Shown piece by piece: positions 31,315 through 36,932 of a DNA stretch of 36,932 nucleotides. The notes beneath the pieces were generated by a model that saw nothing but the letters and a program-made list of their open reading frames with translations, made no database searches and was not told the DNA's origin. Numbering within the stretch: the stretch's first letter is position 1; each line of letters starts with the position of its first letter. The stretch lies in the IMG/VR virus record IMGVR_UViG_3300027898_000022, positions 1 through 36,932 of that record. One strand, given 5' to 3'. The translations under genes were made by a program, and so were the position numbers. The DNA is from a virus.

Positions 31315-32164
31315 TATATTCTTCGTTACTCACTTTTGGTTCTCGTACTACCTTGGTTAAAAACCTTGGACCAGTACTATAATAATATGTCTTAAGACCA
31401 TTCCAACATTTTTCTTTGTGGTTACAATATGAACATAAAACATCGAGCTTCATATTACCTGACTTACCGTCAGGTATATCTTCGGCACAACGCTCAGGAG
31501 GTAATGACTGTTTCACCATCTCTTTAGCATATGAGATACGCTCAGGTATGTTCTGAGCCTCAATGAGACTTACCGGTACTTCGAGAAGACAAAGCTTACC
31601 CAACGTCTTATCAATAGCTAGAAAGTATGCTGGTTTGCCCGGAGTCAGAGCGTGTGCATAGCCCGAGATTTGTTTGACGTATCCGAATGGATCAGCTTTC
31701 GGGCCGCCTTCGAGTAGTGAACCCGTGGCGAACTTCTGGAAAGAGAAGCTGCTGGCTGACTTGACATCAACGACGCAGCCATCAATGAGCGCATCAATGT
31801 GCCCCTCGATGCCGTCAACAACAATCGTTTCTTGTTCATGTGTTACCTCATGTCCTGCGAGCTTAGCAAACATCAAGACTAATTGCTCAAGCATATCCCC
31901 GTATGAGAACTTGATAAGGACTTCTGGTCGAAGTGGTATAATCTCTTCTGCGGAAGAATTAAAGTCGTACCAGAGTTGTCGATCAGGCTTACCAATGTTA
32001 CTCATACGAAGGCTAGGTTTGAAAGATCGAGCAGAACTAAACCGAGTCTTCATAATGTCTTCAAGATTAGTACCAAAGTCTTGAAAGATTTTATGCTCGA
32101 AGTCTGGTTGTCCTCCTTCAAACAAACCATATATATCGTCGATTAGTGTATTAATACTTTTCAT
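31301..32164 (-). CDS. PD-(D/E)XK exonuclease, RecB/Cas4-like (287 aa)
   Basis: Nuclease residues can be read in order: E93 (GDMLEQL), D124 (GHIDALID), D133 and K135 (VVDVKSAS) and Q165 (YVKQISGYA), the motifs of RecB-type exonucleases. Four cysteines near the end (C226, C244, C247 and C253) have the CxxC-x5-C layout that holds an iron-sulfur cluster in Cas4- and AddB-like nucleases; here a cluster is possible but unproven. It likely degrades DNA ends for recombination or host DNA recycling, the role of gp6 in T7. It overlaps the neighbours at both ends. Confidence 0.88.
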   Translation of the reverse strand: MKSINTLIDDIYGLFEGGQPDFEHKIFQDFGTNLEDIMKTRFSSARSFKPSLRMSNIGKPDRQLWYDFNSSAEEIIPLRPEVLIKFSYGDMLEQLVLMFAKLAGHEVTHEQETIVVDGIEGHIDALIDGCVVDVKSASSFSFQKFATGSLLEGGPKADPFGYVKQISGYAHALTPGKPAYFLAIDKTLGKLCLLEVPVSLIEAQNIPERISYAKEMVKQSLPPERCAEDIPDGKSGNMKLDVLCSYCNHKEKCWNGLKTYYYSTGPRFLTKVVREPKVSNEEYNDFT

Positions 32165-32384
32165 TCTTAACCCTAATCTTCGCTATGTTAATTCTCGGAG
32201 GAGATGCTCCCTCTGCTTTAATAGTTTGTATTCGTACAACATCAGTACCCGGAACAGGTTTAGGATAATGGTACAATGCTTCGAGGCTCTTCTCTTCTGC
32301 ATCAGCAGGTGACTCCGCTTCAATCTCAAGATGAATTGTCTTCTCGATGATTTGACTTGTCTCTGCTATGATTTTATATTTCAT
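32151..32384 (-). CDS. small hypothetical protein (77 aa)
   Basis: ATG 32384 is chosen because TAGGAGTACCT precedes it; the frame is open to 32432. The product alternates beta and helical parts (YKIIAETSQIIEKTIHLEIEA, then SPADAEEKSLEALYHY) and ends basic (KIRVKNEKY). No family is recognised. It lies between SSB and the exonuclease and overlaps the latter by 14 bases, suggesting co-translation and perhaps an accessory role in DNA processing. Confidence 0.7.
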   Translation of the reverse strand: MKYKIIAETSQIIEKTIHLEIEAESPADAEEKSLEALYHYPKPVPGTDVVRIQTIKAEGASPPRINIAKIRVKNEKY

Positions 32385-32508
32385 AGGTACTCCTAAATAT
32401 GAGGGCCTTCCACCCTCTGGGGACTTGCGCATGTCCTCTGCGTTCTACTAGAAGAGTCTACCCTCTCTATCCCCTTAACGCTAGGGACTACTCCGTAGAG
32501 TAGTACTT
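32385..32508 (-). promoter_or_regulatory. structured intergenic RNA after ssb
   Basis: Five bases after the SSB stop lies a perfect 7-bp hairpin ACTACTC-TACG-GAGTAGT (32487-32504), then GGAC...GTCC and GAGGG...CCCTC inverted repeats before the AGGAG of the next gene. No T tract follows, so it is not a typical terminator. It could be an mRNA processing or stability element. Confidence 0.45.
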
Positions 32509-33021
32509 TTACATCGGAATATCGTCGTCAAGCTCTTCCATGAAGGTCTTTCCCGGAACCTTAGGCTTCGGAGCTGGCTTACCAGCATCCATACCTGCAA
32601 AGTCCGATGTTTTATAAGGTACATGTTCCGTAACCCGAATGGCAATCGGATAGATACCCTTAATCTTACCTACACCATAATCGACAATATCAATCTTGAC
32701 ATCTGCGACTGACTTGTTACCAATCAATTCCTCAGGGTTCCAAGGTTGGTTCTCACCATCATAGATACGGATAGGGTCATTTACTTTACCGGCCTTATTA
32801 AGCTCGGCTTTACGGAGTGTAATATAAGGAAGGCGGTTGTCTCCCTTATCTTTGATACGATCTAGGAGCTTATGCTCCTTCAAGAGTGCACGACTCTCTT
32901 CATCCAGTTCAAGATCAAACGACCATTCCTTGGTACCTTTGTATGTATTAAATACAGGCTCACCCAGAATCTTGGCCCAGTAAATCTTGCCGGTTAGATA
33001 GACAGTACTTTTCGTAGACAT
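32509..33021 (-). CDS. single-stranded DNA-binding protein, gp2.5-like (170 aa)
   Basis: The chain has an OB-fold-like beta profile (STVYLTGKIYWAKIL, WSFDLELDEES, LPYITLRKAEL, DVKIDIVDYG, YPIAIRVTEHVPY) and a Pro/Lys linker ending in an acidic tail (FMEELDDDIPM). An acidic end with a hydrophobic last residue is how phage SSBs contact polymerase and helicase. It would cover ssDNA at the fork. ATG 33021 is chosen; TTG 33042 is an alternative. It is the first gene after the leftward promoter, which fits a highly expressed protein. Confidence 0.83.
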   Translation of the reverse strand: MSTKSTVYLTGKIYWAKILGEPVFNTYKGTKEWSFDLELDEESRALLKEHKLLDRIKDKGDNRLPYITLRKAELNKAGKVNDPIRIYDGENQPWNPEELIGNKSVADVKIDIVDYGVGKIKGIYPIAIRVTEHVPYKTSDFAGMDAGKPAPKPKVPGKTFMEELDDDIPM

Positions 33022-33073
33022 ATTTTTAATCAACTTTCTCAAACATAAGATAGAACGTCTACCTTATATATAT

Positions 33074-33102
33074 AGTATAACACGTCTTTTTTGATTTGTC
33101 AA
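33074..33102 (-). promoter_or_regulatory. sigma70-type promoter for ssb and downstream replication genes
   Basis: On the minus strand TTGACA (33097-33102), a 17-base spacer and TATACT (33074-33079) form a strong promoter. The 18-mer TACGATTTTACTTGACAA (33096-33113) is identical to that of the late promoter at 406-423, and ATATATATAAGGTA follows the -10 in both. Transcription would start near 33066 and enter the SSB gene. Confidence 0.88.
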
Positions 33103-33122
33103 GTAAAATCGTATTAATAATC

Positions 33123-33383
33123 TTAAAAACTTGAACCACCATCATACGATGATGATGAGTAATCGTAACTACTTCCGCCGCCGCCAAACGAACCGCCACC
33201 AGCATCAATTGTATTATTATCTGGTATGTAATCCGAATACGTATCTACATACGTTGTAGGATAAGGATCAATATAGGTTGGGTTATCATCCAGAACGATA
33301 GGGTTATATCCTGATGCCTGAATAGGCTGAGATACTGGATGAGTCATATTTGGTTTGTTAATTTTCTTTTTAATTCCGAACAT
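33123..33383 (-). CDS. small Pro/Gly/Ser-rich hypothetical protein (86 aa)
   Basis: ACAGGAGAATAAT precedes the ATG. The first ten residues are basic (MFGIKKKINK), the middle is Pro/Tyr/Asp-rich (DDNPTYIDPYPTTYVDTYSDY), and the end is a Gly/Ser/Tyr-rich low-complexity tail (GGGSFGGGGSSYDYSSSSYDGG). Such tails are found in disordered or condensing proteins. No family is recognised and no membrane span is present. It ends just upstream of the leftward promoter. Confidence 0.7.
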   Translation of the reverse strand: MFGIKKKINKPNMTHPVSQPIQASGYNPIVLDDNPTYIDPYPTTYVDTYSDYIPDNNTIDAGGGSFGGGGSSYDYSSSSYDGGSSF

Positions 33384-33384
33384 A

Positions 33385-33543
33385 TTATTCTCCTGTATTA
33401 TTACTGCTTACGCCTGAGTCTTCATACTCATTCTCTTCCCACCACTTAGCGCATATTGTACATTCTCCTCCTGAGTGTTCATACTCATCCTCATCCATAG
33501 GTGTACCACACGTATTACACCACGGTTGCTGAAGAATAATCAA
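33385..33543 (-). CDS. small zinc-ribbon protein (52 aa)
   Basis: The start is TTG, overlapping the TGA of the upstream gene (TTGA), with GAGAGGAATTACAA as ribosome site. Two Cys pairs, C9-x2-C12 (WCNTCG) and C28-x2-C31 (ECTICA), make a likely zinc ribbon; the rest is very acidic (DEDEYEHSGG, WWEENEYED). It may bind nucleic acid or a host protein. Its stop is one base from the next ATG. Confidence 0.62.
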   Translation of the reverse strand: MIILQQPWCNTCGTPMDEDEYEHSGGECTICAKWWEENEYEDSGVSSNNTGE

Positions 33544-33710
33544 TTGTAATTCCTCTCTTTGGTTATAAATCGGTCAAACAAAGGAAGCCCAAACTCTACA
33601 AAGCTATCATAACTTTCGTCTTGATAATCTTTACCCCAAAAAAGAAAAGGATTATCTTTAACATAATTATGAAGAGCGTGTAGAATATCAGTTACATGAT
33701 CCTCGTCCAT
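33540..33710 (-). CDS. small hypothetical protein after DNA polymerase (56 aa)
   Basis: CTAAAGGAGACTAATA before the ATG is one of the best ribosome sites of the operon. The product is acidic and aromatic-rich (MDEDHVTDILHALHNYV, then NPFLFWGKDY and FVEFGLPLFDRF). No family is recognised. It starts 12 bases after the polymerase stop, and its stop overlaps the zinc-ribbon start, so it is translated as part of a chain. Confidence 0.65.
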   Translation of the reverse strand: MDEDHVTDILHALHNYVKDNPFLFWGKDYQDESYDSFVEFGLPLFDRFITKERNYN

Positions 33711-33722
33711 TATTAGTCTCCT

Positions 33723-35522
33723 TTAGTGAGTCTCCGCCCATGTCAATCCGATCTTTGCTTTTCCAGTAAGACTGATGTTGAGATTAAGCTCTTCACCAGC
33801 GTCTTGAATTGCTTGTACGCTAAGTTTTCGGTGCTCTTCTGCATCCTTAGAATCAACGTCATATTCCCATTCATCGTGGATGTCTCCAACTTTGAGGCTG
33901 TCAAGTCCATGACGCCGTATATACTCCTCCAGAAAGATTGCTCCTTGAGCCATGACTCGGGCCCCACCACCTTGAAGCTTGTAGTTAAGGGCCGAATGTG
34001 GAGACGGACAGACCACTCGGGCCCCGTCAATGAGCGATACTCTGCCGTTTTTTTGCTCCGAGATTGCATCATTCATTACTCCTGTAAGTCCTAGACGATC
34101 AAGAAAACGCTGACGAAGTTCAGCACCTTCTTCTACCGTACCTTTGATAATACTAGCAACCTTCTTAGCCTGTGCTCCATACTGGATAGCATACAACAAC
34201 GTCTTGGCTGTGGGTCGATCTACTCCTGCGAGGTCTGCATTGTATTGGTGAGGGTCCCCGTCGAGGACAATTCGGGTGAATGCTTCGCGATTGATATAGT
34301 GGGCGAGCATCCGCAACTCAAGGCCGCTAGCATCAGTTCCCACGAGACATCTTCCAGGTCTTGCAGTCCATAGATCACGACTCTCATACGTATAGAACCC
34401 TTCATCTCCAAGAAGTAATCGACCTTGCTTGTTTTGCCGTACACCCGGAATATTTGCTGTATTAGGGGACTGATGCCGCAGCCGGAGTGTGTCTGCGAGA
34501 AAAAGTTTACCGTGTATGGCGTGTGTTTCATTATTGTAACTCTCCATCCAAGTATTAATCATATTCGCCCTACCATTATATGATAGGTATTTAGTTATCA
34601 GCGCGACCTCTGGAATACCTGTTGCGTCGGCGAAGGCAATGAGCCCTTCTTCGGTTGGTTTGGGGTGACCTTTGGGGGTGAAGGTATCTGGTTGCCATCC
34701 AAGGCCAAGAAGTTTTTCAACTCGTTGCTTAGGCGATCCAATGTTGAAAGGTACAGCTTCATATGCAGAATACCATTCGAGCGAGTCATCATACTCGATC
34801 TCATATTTTGAGAAATCGCGCTCATACTGAGCAGAACAGTTTCCATTTTTAAGATGGACTCGTCCAGTCCTGACAAGATTTCTGACTGGGGGGAAGACAT
34901 GATCTATACTCTCCTGTATTTCTGCTTGTTTCTCTTGAAGGAGATTGTAGAGACTCCTCGCACCATCAATATTAAAATAGAACCCGTTCCTAGTTTGTCG
35001 ATCCAGTAGTGACATAAAGTGATGCTGGATGTGACAAGTCTTCTCAGAGAAGCCAAGCTTGTTTAACACCTTAGTAATCTTACGAAAAAGCTCTGCTGTG
35101 ATATTAACGTCCTGATCACAGTACTTTATCATCTCATCAGATAAATGAGTAAAGTCATTATGATCACCCTTCTTCATACCTATGCGTTCAGCCCATGCTG
35201 CTAGACTATGTCCACCATCAAGATTAGGACTGTACAGCATTGATAAAATTAAGGTATCAGCGAGTCTGCGTGTTGGTATGCGGAGGCCCAAGAGTTGGTT
35301 GACAATACGAATATCAAACCTAAGAGCATTGTGACCCACAAATATAGCAGTGGGTGCTTCCAAAAACCAGCGAGTAATTTCTTCATGACCTATACACCTT
35401 CCTTTTTCTCGTGTCTTAATATTCTCCCAAGACATCATCCAGATTACTTTAGCATCTAGACTATCCGTCTCAATATCAATACAATAATAATCCTCTGGTC
35501 GATTAAGATAATCCAAATACAT
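33723..35522 (-). CDS. family A DNA polymerase with 3'-5' exonuclease, T7 gp5-like (599 aa)
   Basis: This is the replicative polymerase. Exonuclease motifs: CIDIETDS (D16, E18), FVGHNALRFDIRI (about 61-73) and MIKYCDQDVNITAELF (about 130-145). Polymerase motifs: A, LVGTDASGLELRMLAHYIN; B, RPTAKTLLYAIQYGAQ; C, VGDIHDEWEYDV. Motif B has Tyr at the position of E. coli Phe762, as in T7 (Tyr526). At 599 aa it is shorter than T7 gp5 (704 aa) and may lack the thioredoxin-binding insertion. The start overlaps the HNH gene end by 20 bases, so it depends on coupling; the ribosome site is weak. Confidence 0.95.
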   Translation of the reverse strand: MYLDYLNRPEDYYCIDIETDSLDAKVIWMMSWENIKTREKGRCIGHEEITRWFLEAPTAIFVGHNALRFDIRIVNQLLGLRIPTRRLADTLILSMLYSPNLDGGHSLAAWAERIGMKKGDHNDFTHLSDEMIKYCDQDVNITAELFRKITKVLNKLGFSEKTCHIQHHFMSLLDRQTRNGFYFNIDGARSLYNLLQEKQAEIQESIDHVFPPVRNLVRTGRVHLKNGNCSAQYERDFSKYEIEYDDSLEWYSAYEAVPFNIGSPKQRVEKLLGLGWQPDTFTPKGHPKPTEEGLIAFADATGIPEVALITKYLSYNGRANMINTWMESYNNETHAIHGKLFLADTLRLRHQSPNTANIPGVRQNKQGRLLLGDEGFYTYESRDLWTARPGRCLVGTDASGLELRMLAHYINREAFTRIVLDGDPHQYNADLAGVDRPTAKTLLYAIQYGAQAKKVASIIKGTVEEGAELRQRFLDRLGLTGVMNDAISEQKNGRVSLIDGARVVCPSPHSALNYKLQGGGARVMAQGAIFLEEYIRRHGLDSLKVGDIHDEWEYDVDSKDAEEHRKLSVQAIQDAGEELNLNISLTGKAKIGLTWAETH

Positions 35523-35877
35523 AGTTGTATAATGCCTCTATCTGAAAAAGAGTCATATTATTTTTTAAGGAATTTGCTTTAAGTGAAATGACTCTGACAT
35601 TACCTTTTATGTAACCTTTTGTGTTATCAATTCTATCTAAAGAAGGGCTATTACTTTTTTGTTTTTCTTTAGATTTAATTAAAGGAACATCCAAAATAGG
35701 ACACCTATTTGGTATGATAATATCTTCTTCTGTTAAGTTAAATTCTAACTTGTTTTTCTTTGCTCGTCTCTTTGCTGCATATAACATAAGTCTCTGATGA
35801 GGTAATTGTTTCCACCAGTCTTTATTATATTGTTTTTTGCGTTCCCAGCCTTCAGAGGTTCTTTTTTCGAGGTACAT
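35503..35877 (-). CDS. free-standing HNH endonuclease next to DNA polymerase (124 aa)
   Basis: NRCPILDVPL, then NSPSLDRIDNTKGYIKGNVRVISLKANSLK matches the core of the intron endonuclease at 25919 (CPYLDIPL ... SPALDRVDNNKGYIVSNIQVIS). The N-terminus is highly basic (KRRAKKNK) and lacks the zinc pairs of the intron enzyme. Homing endonucleases beside a polymerase gene are common in phages and usually target that gene in competitors. AAAGGAATAAT precedes the ATG. The gene is more AT-rich than its neighbours, suggesting recent arrival. Confidence 0.88.
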   Translation of the reverse strand: MYLEKRTSEGWERKKQYNKDWWKQLPHQRLMLYAAKRRAKKNKLEFNLTEEDIIIPNRCPILDVPLIKSKEKQKSNSPSLDRIDNTKGYIKGNVRVISLKANSLKNNMTLFQIEALYNYVFGLS

Positions 35878-35878
35878 A

Positions 35879-36073
35879 TTATTCCTTTAATGAACCAAAA
35901 CGAGCCATAAATTCCTGAGAAGTATAACTCGGGTTGTCTGACGGCGTAATTCTAATGTCAGAATTAAGCTCGCAGCGATTACTATGAAGGAATTTAATAA
36001 CCTCTTCAACGGTCAGGTCAAATATAGTATCAGACCCTTCCCAAGGTATAAAATATGTCACATCATACGTCAT
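35879..36073 (-). CDS. small hypothetical protein (64 aa) between helicase and HNH genes
   Basis: ATG 36073 shares one base with the helicase stop (TGATG), with AAGGAGG six bases upstream. The product reads MTYDVTYFIPWEGSDTIFDL, then EEVIKFLHSNRCELNSDIRI, with alternating beta and helix; no family is recognised. It is probably co-translated with the helicase; function unknown. Confidence 0.7.
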   Translation of the reverse strand: MTYDVTYFIPWEGSDTIFDLTVEEVIKFLHSNRCELNSDIRITPSDNPSYTSQEFMARFGSLKE

Positions 36074-36932
36074 CACGCTCCTCCTTGATAGATTGCAAAC
36101 TCATTACCTGTGATACTCATACCAGACTCAAAGATGTCGATAGCGTCCTTCTCAAGCTCGATGAGACGTCCTGTATCACCATCGTAATAAACATATGCGG
36201 CAGGACCTGTTCGACCGCTGAGACGGCATTTCTCGACCACCATACGGGTGACATTCCTCCGCCACTCATCCGCATCTTTCTTGTCTCTCTCAAGACGTAC
36301 CGTATTGTTACTAACCTGTTCGGGACCTGCTGAACCACGGACGCTTCCTTGTCTGTTAATATGGATGACACAAATAAGACAGATATTAAGGTTCATCGTT
36401 AACGTCTTAAGCTTAGTACTAATTTCATCTAGTTGTTTGCGTTCATCACCAGATTGGTCAGAAACAATAATACTAAGGTGATCAAGGACAATGTATTTAC
36501 AGCCCATCGCGGCCATGTGTCGAATTTTGGATAACACAACATCAATATCATTGCTCCCAAAGTGGTCATATATAACAAGACGATTTGTATTGACGACTTC
36601 ATCGTATGCCTTATTCAGTTCTTGAATTGTTCGCTCTGTATCAGGAAGATGATAGGGTTTGTTATGATGGATACCCATCAAACCAATAGCAATATCACGC
36701 TTAGGTTCTTCAAGATGAAGAATACCTACACCGTATCCACGTTCGATCAACTCAGGATCGGTGAGGAGTTTATACTCGATCTCCTTCATGAAGGTCGTCT
36801 TACCGATACCTGTATCAGCAAGAAAGAGCGTCATCTCTGCCAGACGCATACCATACAGAGCCTTGTTCAGTCCTTTCCAAGGATACGGAATACTGTGAGG
36901 TTCTTTGTAGTTTATGACATCTTCATAGAGGC
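36073..36932 (-). CDS. replicative helicase, T7 gp4-like (partial, 5' end outside window)
   Basis: The frame is open to the right edge, so the 5' end (and any primase domain) is missing. Seen in order: YPWKGLNKALYGMRLAE, Walker A ADTGIGKTTF, LHLEEPKR (catalytic Glu), Walker B YIVLDHLSIIVSD followed by SGDERKQLDEISTKLK, and VIHINR. An arginine-containing VRGSAGPEQVSNNTVRLERDKKD completes the set. These match the RecA-type helicase core of T7 gp4 more than DnaB. It unwinds DNA ahead of the polymerase. Other frame starts inside the ORF (36849) are internal methionines. Confidence 0.92.
   Translation of the reverse strand, partial: LYEDVINYKEPHSIPYPWKGLNKALYGMRLAEMTLFLADTGIGKTTFMKEIEYKLLTDPELIERGYGVGILHLEEPKRDIAIGLMGIHHNKPYHLPDTERTIQELNKAYDEVVNTNRLVIYDHFGSNDIDVVLSKIRHMAAMGCKYIVLDHLSIIVSDQSGDERKQLDEISTKLKTLTMNLNICLICVIHINRQGSVRGSAGPEQVSNNTVRLERDKKDADEWRRNVTRMVVEKCRLSGRTGPAAYVYYDGDTGRLIELEKDAIDIFESGMSITGNEFAIYQGGA

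Noticed and set aside
32400-32470. possible tRNA (GGGGA ... TCCCC ends, inner GGAC/GTCC stem)
   Set aside because: The span is too short, there is no T-loop sequence and no anticodon arm; simple inverted repeats explain it.
1-36932. CRISPR arrays, integrase, attachment sites or insertion sequences
   Set aside because: No spaced direct repeats of CRISPR type, no recombinase or transposase gene, and no IS-type inverted ends were seen.

Overview
The window is a stretch of a double-stranded DNA phage genome (lytic gene content, podovirus-like) that infects a Gram-negative host. The virion genes are of the P22 type: portal, coat, a tail accessory factor and a tail plug. The replication genes are of the T7 type: gp4-like helicase, family A DNA polymerase, an acidic-tailed ssDNA-binding protein and endonuclease VII. 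An Rz/Rz1 spanin pair implies a host with an outer membrane. No integrase, repressor or phage RNA polymerase is visible. The helicase gene runs off the right edge, so the genome continues beyond the window.

Layout. Bases 1-606 are a non-coding leader with one strong sigma70-type promoter. Bases 607-24785 (+) form a tightly packed late operon: two small proteins, TerS, TerL, portal, scaffold, coat, a terminator, decoration/fibre-like proteins, a gp4-like accessory factor, a gp10-like plug apparently split in two by a LamG protein gene, fibre-like proteins, a holin candidate, Rz with embedded Rz1, ejection proteins including a 1601-aa giant with a zincin-like motif, and two membrane proteins. 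A 17-bp-stem bidirectional terminator (24784-24837) separates this from a convergent leftward operon. Read from right to left, that operon holds helicase, a small protein, an HNH endonuclease, DNA polymerase, small proteins, a second promoter, SSB, a PD-(D/E)XK exonuclease, endonuclease VII, a SleB-like cell wall hydrolase, a LAGLIDADG-like protein, a DnaQ/RNase H-like exonuclease, micro-ORFs, a dATP/dGTP diphosphohydrolase-like protein, an HD phosphohydrolase, a GH108 muramidase and a monomeric class II ribonucleotide reductase.

Most notable. (1) The RNR gene is interrupted by a 717-nt group I intron placed directly after the codon of the Cys419-equivalent active-site cysteine. P1, P7, P9, P10 and omega-G can be read from the sequence. 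The intron carries an HNH endonuclease gene and its own consensus promoter. (2) Late tail genes are separated by repeated cassettes that begin right after a TAG stop, contain short triloop hairpins and a Shine-Dalgarno, and at three sites encode an uninterrupted micro-ORF ending just before the next ATG. Copies of this cassette flank the LamG gene that splits the plug gene. (3) Rz, Rz1 and the next gene together use all three forward frames. (4) Both peptidoglycan hydrolases lie in the replication operon, opposite the late holin and spanin genes.

How the genes work together. The leftward operon reshapes the nucleotide pool (RNR, HD and diphosphohydrolase proteins), replicates DNA (helicase, polymerase, SSB), processes it (exonucleases, endonuclease VII) and supplies wall hydrolases. 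The rightward operon builds, fills and closes the capsid, makes the tail and ejection machinery, and supplies holin and spanins for release. Three near-identical sigma70-type promoters suggest transcription by host RNA polymerase. Family assignments come from motif recognition by eye; no database search was run.
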